Source of the DNA: Paenibacillus massiliensis subsp. panacisoli DSM 21345
Lineage (GTDB): Bacteria; Bacillota; Bacilli; Paenibacillales; Paenibacillaceae
DNA length: 64,000 nt
Direction of reading: 5' to 3'
NCBI RefSeq assembly: GCF_000426545.1
Contig: NZ_KE384534.1
Location: 358,780-422,779, forward strand
Shown: positions 61,523 through 64,000 of the stretch, one piece after another
Position numbering within the stretch: the first letter of the stretch is position 1
How the letters are laid out: each line of letters starts with the position of its first letter
Program-made: the position numbers and the translations under genes
The notes under the pieces: generated by a model
What the model saw: only the letters and a program-made list of their open reading frames with translations
What the model was told of the DNA's origin: nothing
The model's database searches: none

Positions 61523-62032
61523 CTAGAATTGAGATGGATATATACCCTCTAAGCAGATGATGAACGAGATAGCAGTAGATGGCATCATGTTATCATGGGG
61601 CTGGTTGCCACCGACGCTACTAACGGTACTAGCATTCATATTGACCGTAGCCGTCGGGGTCCCTGAAAAATAAATTTTACGAGGGGAATCTCCCCATAAT
61701 GCATTCTCTGGACTGTCCAACTTGTCTGTCGCACCTGTCCAAGCGTTAGCGATATGAGTATGTGCTGGAAGGTTAGATGCATTCAAAGTAGCAGTCTCAC
61801 TGCCTGCTTTTTGTCCTATTATATAGGTCTGACTACGGTGCACGGCTACTCTGCCCTGCAGATCAGGAAGCGCAAAATTGGTCTGCCCATCTCCACCATA
61901 AGTGGTACCAATCAGACTAAATAATGCTTCATTCGCACTAATCAGAAGCAACTGACCGTTGCATAATGCCCATCCCTCTGGAGCAAAGTCGCCCGCAAAC
62001 AGGCGGATTTCACCCAAGTATCCTTCACCCAT
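61523..62032 (-). CDS. Phage-tail-collar (microcystin-dependent protein-like) protein 3
   Basis: The 169-residue paralogue has YLGEIRLFAGDFAPEGWALC, NGQLLLISANEALFSLIGTT, YGGDGQTNFALPDLQGRVAV and the ending QPHDNMMPSTAISFIICLEG. It begins 20 bases after the GNAT gene. The 100-base gap to the second collar gene holds only AT-rich sequence. With the other two it looks like a tandem gene family diverging in the central part. Confidence 0.88.
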   Translation of the reverse strand: MGEGYLGEIRLFAGDFAPEGWALCNGQLLLISANEALFSLIGTTYGGDGQTNFALPDLQGRVAVHRSQTYIIGQKAGSETATLNASNLPAHTHIANAWTGATDKLDSPENALWGDSPRKIYFSGTPTATVNMNASTVSSVGGNQPHDNMMPSTAISFIICLEGIYPSQF

Positions 62033-62052
62033 CTAACACACACCCTTCTTCA

Positions 62053-62544
62053 TCAATGTTTGGATTGGTCGTTGTTGTTGTGTAGGTGGCTCCACTCCAA
62101 GATGTGGTGCAACCCGGAGCTGCTCACATGCCGAAAGCCTAATCTATGATACAGCCGCGCTGCGCTGCTCATAGGAAGCACACTCAGTTGAATAGCTGCT
62201 TCTGCTCTGCGGGCGTGCTCTTGCAGCTTCTGAATCAAGCTAGAGCCAATTCCTTGATTACGATACTCCGGAAGCAGCGAGATATCGATAAGTAACCACC
62301 GATTACCGTGACAGCTGGTATACAGCTGACCGACAGGAACTTGCTGCTGCTGTACAATCTCCCGAAGTGCACTCGGGTAAGCCGCCGTATAGGACATGGT
62401 CTGTGCCCTCCATTGCATGCTAAGGAATGCTTGCTTCTCCTGCTCTCCCCATCCCCAGCTCAACAATTCATCTTGACGCGTTGAGGAGTAGAGTTGAAAC
62501 AGAAAGAGTTCATCGTCGGGCTTGGCAGTAACAGTAGTGATCAT
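62053..62544 (-). CDS. GNAT-family N-acetyltransferase
   Basis: ATG 62544 has AGGAGG 7 bases upstream; ATG 62574 is in frame without one. The 163-residue protein has LIDISLLPEYRNQGIGSSLI, a full acetyl-CoA loop (R-x-Q-G-I-G), and PMSSAARLYHRLGF. It is the first gene of the operon with the three collar genes. GNAT-plus-collar arrangements recur in Bacillales from memory, so a link to that structure, such as acetylating it, is possible but unproven. Confidence 0.88.
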   Translation of the reverse strand: MITTVTAKPDDELFLFQLYSSTRQDELLSWGWGEQEKQAFLSMQWRAQTMSYTAAYPSALREIVQQQQVPVGQLYTSCHGNRWLLIDISLLPEYRNQGIGSSLIQKLQEHARRAEAAIQLSVLPMSSAARLYHRLGFRHVSSSGLHHILEWSHLHNNNDQSKH

Positions 62545-62864
62545 ATAGAGTCCTCCTATCAGGCTGACTGTCAACGGAAAGGTTACTATATGATGTTTAT
62601 ATCAGAATATGTTGGTAATTGTCATTAAGAATTTGGAAATTTACCTCGAATTACGAAGAGTTGAAGTTATTTTCATCTATTAATGTAAAATAATATACAA
62701 CATACATAGGTCTTTAGTCCCTTATCGAAGGAAAAATGAACCAAATTTCGTGTTACGCATGACTGATTTTCCTTTATACTGAGAGTGATTTCCATATCCA
62801 GCATTTGGTCTACTTCTCAGGGAAATTACATAGTTGTATGAAGCAGATTCAATGAAAGAGGAGG
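62545..62864. other. Divergent promoter region
   Basis: AT-rich region between the GNAT-collar operon and the secreted propeller gene. It presumably holds both promoters, but none could be placed with confidence. Confidence 0.45.
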
Positions 62865-64000
62865 GTGAAAGCGATTGTTTGTAAAAGAAAGAAAGGTGTA
62901 AGAAGTGTCATCCGGGCTACGCTAGCCATTGTCCTGCTAATTCACTCCTTGGGCCTGTTCGCATGGGCGCCAAAGGCGAGTGCTTCAACATGGGTTAACG
63001 CGAAACAGGTCCCGAACAGCTTTCAAACGCTGACGGAATATGGTGGAGGCACGTGGATGTCCTTGGGGTATTTCCTGGATTATCATCTCTCCACAGATAC
63101 GACAACGTGGACTGAATATAATCTGGGTATAGCGCTTGAACCGAAGAATCTCAAGTACTTGAATTCGACCTGGTATCTTACGGGCTCGAAAGGCGTACTC
63201 AGAACGACGACTCCTCAAAATTCCTCATCATGGGCACCTGTTCATGCCTCATTGAATAATACGCTGATTCAGGACATGGTCTATAATCCTGCTGAGGACC
63301 GTTACGTTATGGTAGGAGGAGACAGAGTATACTCTTACATCGGCAATGCAGCGCCTGCGGTGGTATTTACAGGGAGTAACGGCTTGGATTTTTACAGGCT
63401 AGCGTATGGTGATGGTGTGTATGTAGCCACGACCTATACGGAGTATCAGCCAAGCCGAATCTATCGGTCTGTTGATGCAGTGAATTGGAACCTGGTCTAT
63501 ACTGCACCATCAGATCAGGTGATTACGGACATAGTCTACGGCAACAACAGGTTCGTAGCTGTAGGAGACAAAGGGAAATCCTATGTCTCCAGTGACGGTG
63601 TGGTATGGACTCAGAATAATGCTGTGAGTAACACACTAGCGTTGAATTCAGTCATTTTTGTCGCAGGACAGTTCTACACGGCAGGTCAGCTTGAAAAAGT
63701 GGCAGTATCCACGGATGGGCTAACTTGGCAGGAAAATCCAGGCAACAGTGGAATCATGGCTGATTATGCAGACATTGCTGTGGTAGGCGGAAAAGCGGTA
63801 GCCGTGGGTTACACACAGGATTTCACGACAGGTATTATCAATACGACGACCTTGGCAGCCGTACCTATTGTGAACAGCGTGAGTGTTACTCCAGGCACAG
63901 CAAGTGTGGTGCAAGGATCGAGCGAGCAGCTGACCGCGACGGTTGACGTAAGCGGTGGAGCAGCCGACACCGTGACGTGGAGCAGCAGTGACCTGACGGG
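62865..64000 (+). CDS. Secreted beta-propeller/Ig-like protein, C-terminus cut by window edge
   Basis: The open frame of 378 codons has a signal peptide (basic VCKRKKGVRS, hydrophobic TLAIVLLIHSLGLFAW, cleavage near PKASAS). It has repeated propeller-like blades (YVSSDGVVWTQNN, VAVSTDGLTWQEN, IVYGNNRFVAVGD). From about residue 345 a bacterial Ig-like (Big_2) domain starts (VNSVSVTPGTASVVQGSSEQ). Big_2 domains in such proteins often precede surface-anchoring SLH repeats, which would lie outside the window. The start is GTG 62865, overlapping its own GAGGAGG site. An ATT at 62874 would have better spacing but is a rare start. Confidence 0.8.
   Translation, partial: MKAIVCKRKKGVRSVIRATLAIVLLIHSLGLFAWAPKASASTWVNAKQVPNSFQTLTEYGGGTWMSLGYFLDYHLSTDTTTWTEYNLGIALEPKNLKYLNSTWYLTGSKGVLRTTTPQNSSSWAPVHASLNNTLIQDMVYNPAEDRYVMVGGDRVYSYIGNAAPAVVFTGSNGLDFYRLAYGDGVYVATTYTEYQPSRIYRSVDAVNWNLVYTAPSDQVITDIVYGNNRFVAVGDKGKSYVSSDGVVWTQNNAVSNTLALNSVIFVAGQFYTAGQLEKVAVSTDGLTWQENPGNSGIMADYADIAVVGGKAVAVGYTQDFTTGIINTTTLAAVPIVNSVSVTPGTASVVQGSSEQLTATVDVSGGAADTVTWSSSDLT

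Noticed and set aside
1..64000. CRISPR arrays, tRNA or rRNA genes, transposases
   Set aside because: No regularly spaced identical repeats with unique spacers, no cloverleaf or rRNA signature, and no DDE or serine recombinase frame was seen.

Overview
The window looks like a chromosomal segment of a Paenibacillus-type Firmicute. The support is strong AGGAGG-type ribosome binding sites, YesM/YesN-type two-component pairs next to sugar ABC transporters, GH94 and GH2 glycosidases, a spore-type collagen-like protein followed by a DUF4183 protein, and HelD, Ade, YwbE and YlmA homologues. No rRNA, tRNA, CRISPR array, transposase or integrase was seen.

Layout. 1-2930: hexuronate catabolism (uxuB cut by the left edge, uxuA) with a GntR regulator and a clear palindromic operator. 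3100-9200: an AT-richer accessory island. It holds decayed genes (an Mrr-like endonuclease with a frameshift, a HEPN-like gene with an in-frame amber codon), an XRE regulator, and a polymorphic-toxin locus: a WXG-type toxin with a nuclease-like C-terminus, its Imm7-like immunity gene, a relic of a second Imm7-like gene, and orphan immunity-like genes bracketed by two almost identical terminators. 9264-10043: a YlmA-like ABC ATPase. 10662-20178: a cello-oligosaccharide module, with cellobiose phosphorylase divergent from a histidine kinase/response regulator pair, a binding lipoprotein and two permeases. 20340-25100: a structured RNA of possible group II intron origin, then the collagen-like protein, a DUF4183 protein and a convergent glycosyltransferase that could modify the collagen-like repeat. 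25321-30530: GNAT, NUDIX, a large methyltransferase and two hypotheticals. 30760-36690: an orphan binding lipoprotein, a LacI regulator and a beta-mannosidase.

36868-46519 is a set of transporter and regulator genes: MFS/ArsR, SDR/MerR, two more MFS, DUF1361, YwbE, an aromatic-acid-exporter-like protein and ExoA. 46620-46805 on the minus strand carries a promoter and a terminator with no gene between them, a candidate small RNA. HelD, an Imm63-like gene with an 11-bp tandem repeat in its leader, and adenine deaminase follow. 52648-54981 is a second island of small, immunity-like or membrane genes. 55079-56735 is a GntR/EamA pair.

57060-62544 is the most unusual part: a 1039-residue protein with a Gly-rich N-terminal part, a long helical middle with one hydrophobic hairpin and a beta-rich C-terminus, facing an operon of one GNAT and three phage-tail-collar (microcystin-dependent-protein-like) genes. 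The right edge cuts a secreted beta-propeller/Ig-like protein.

All family names come from reading the sequence against remembered family features. No database search was run.
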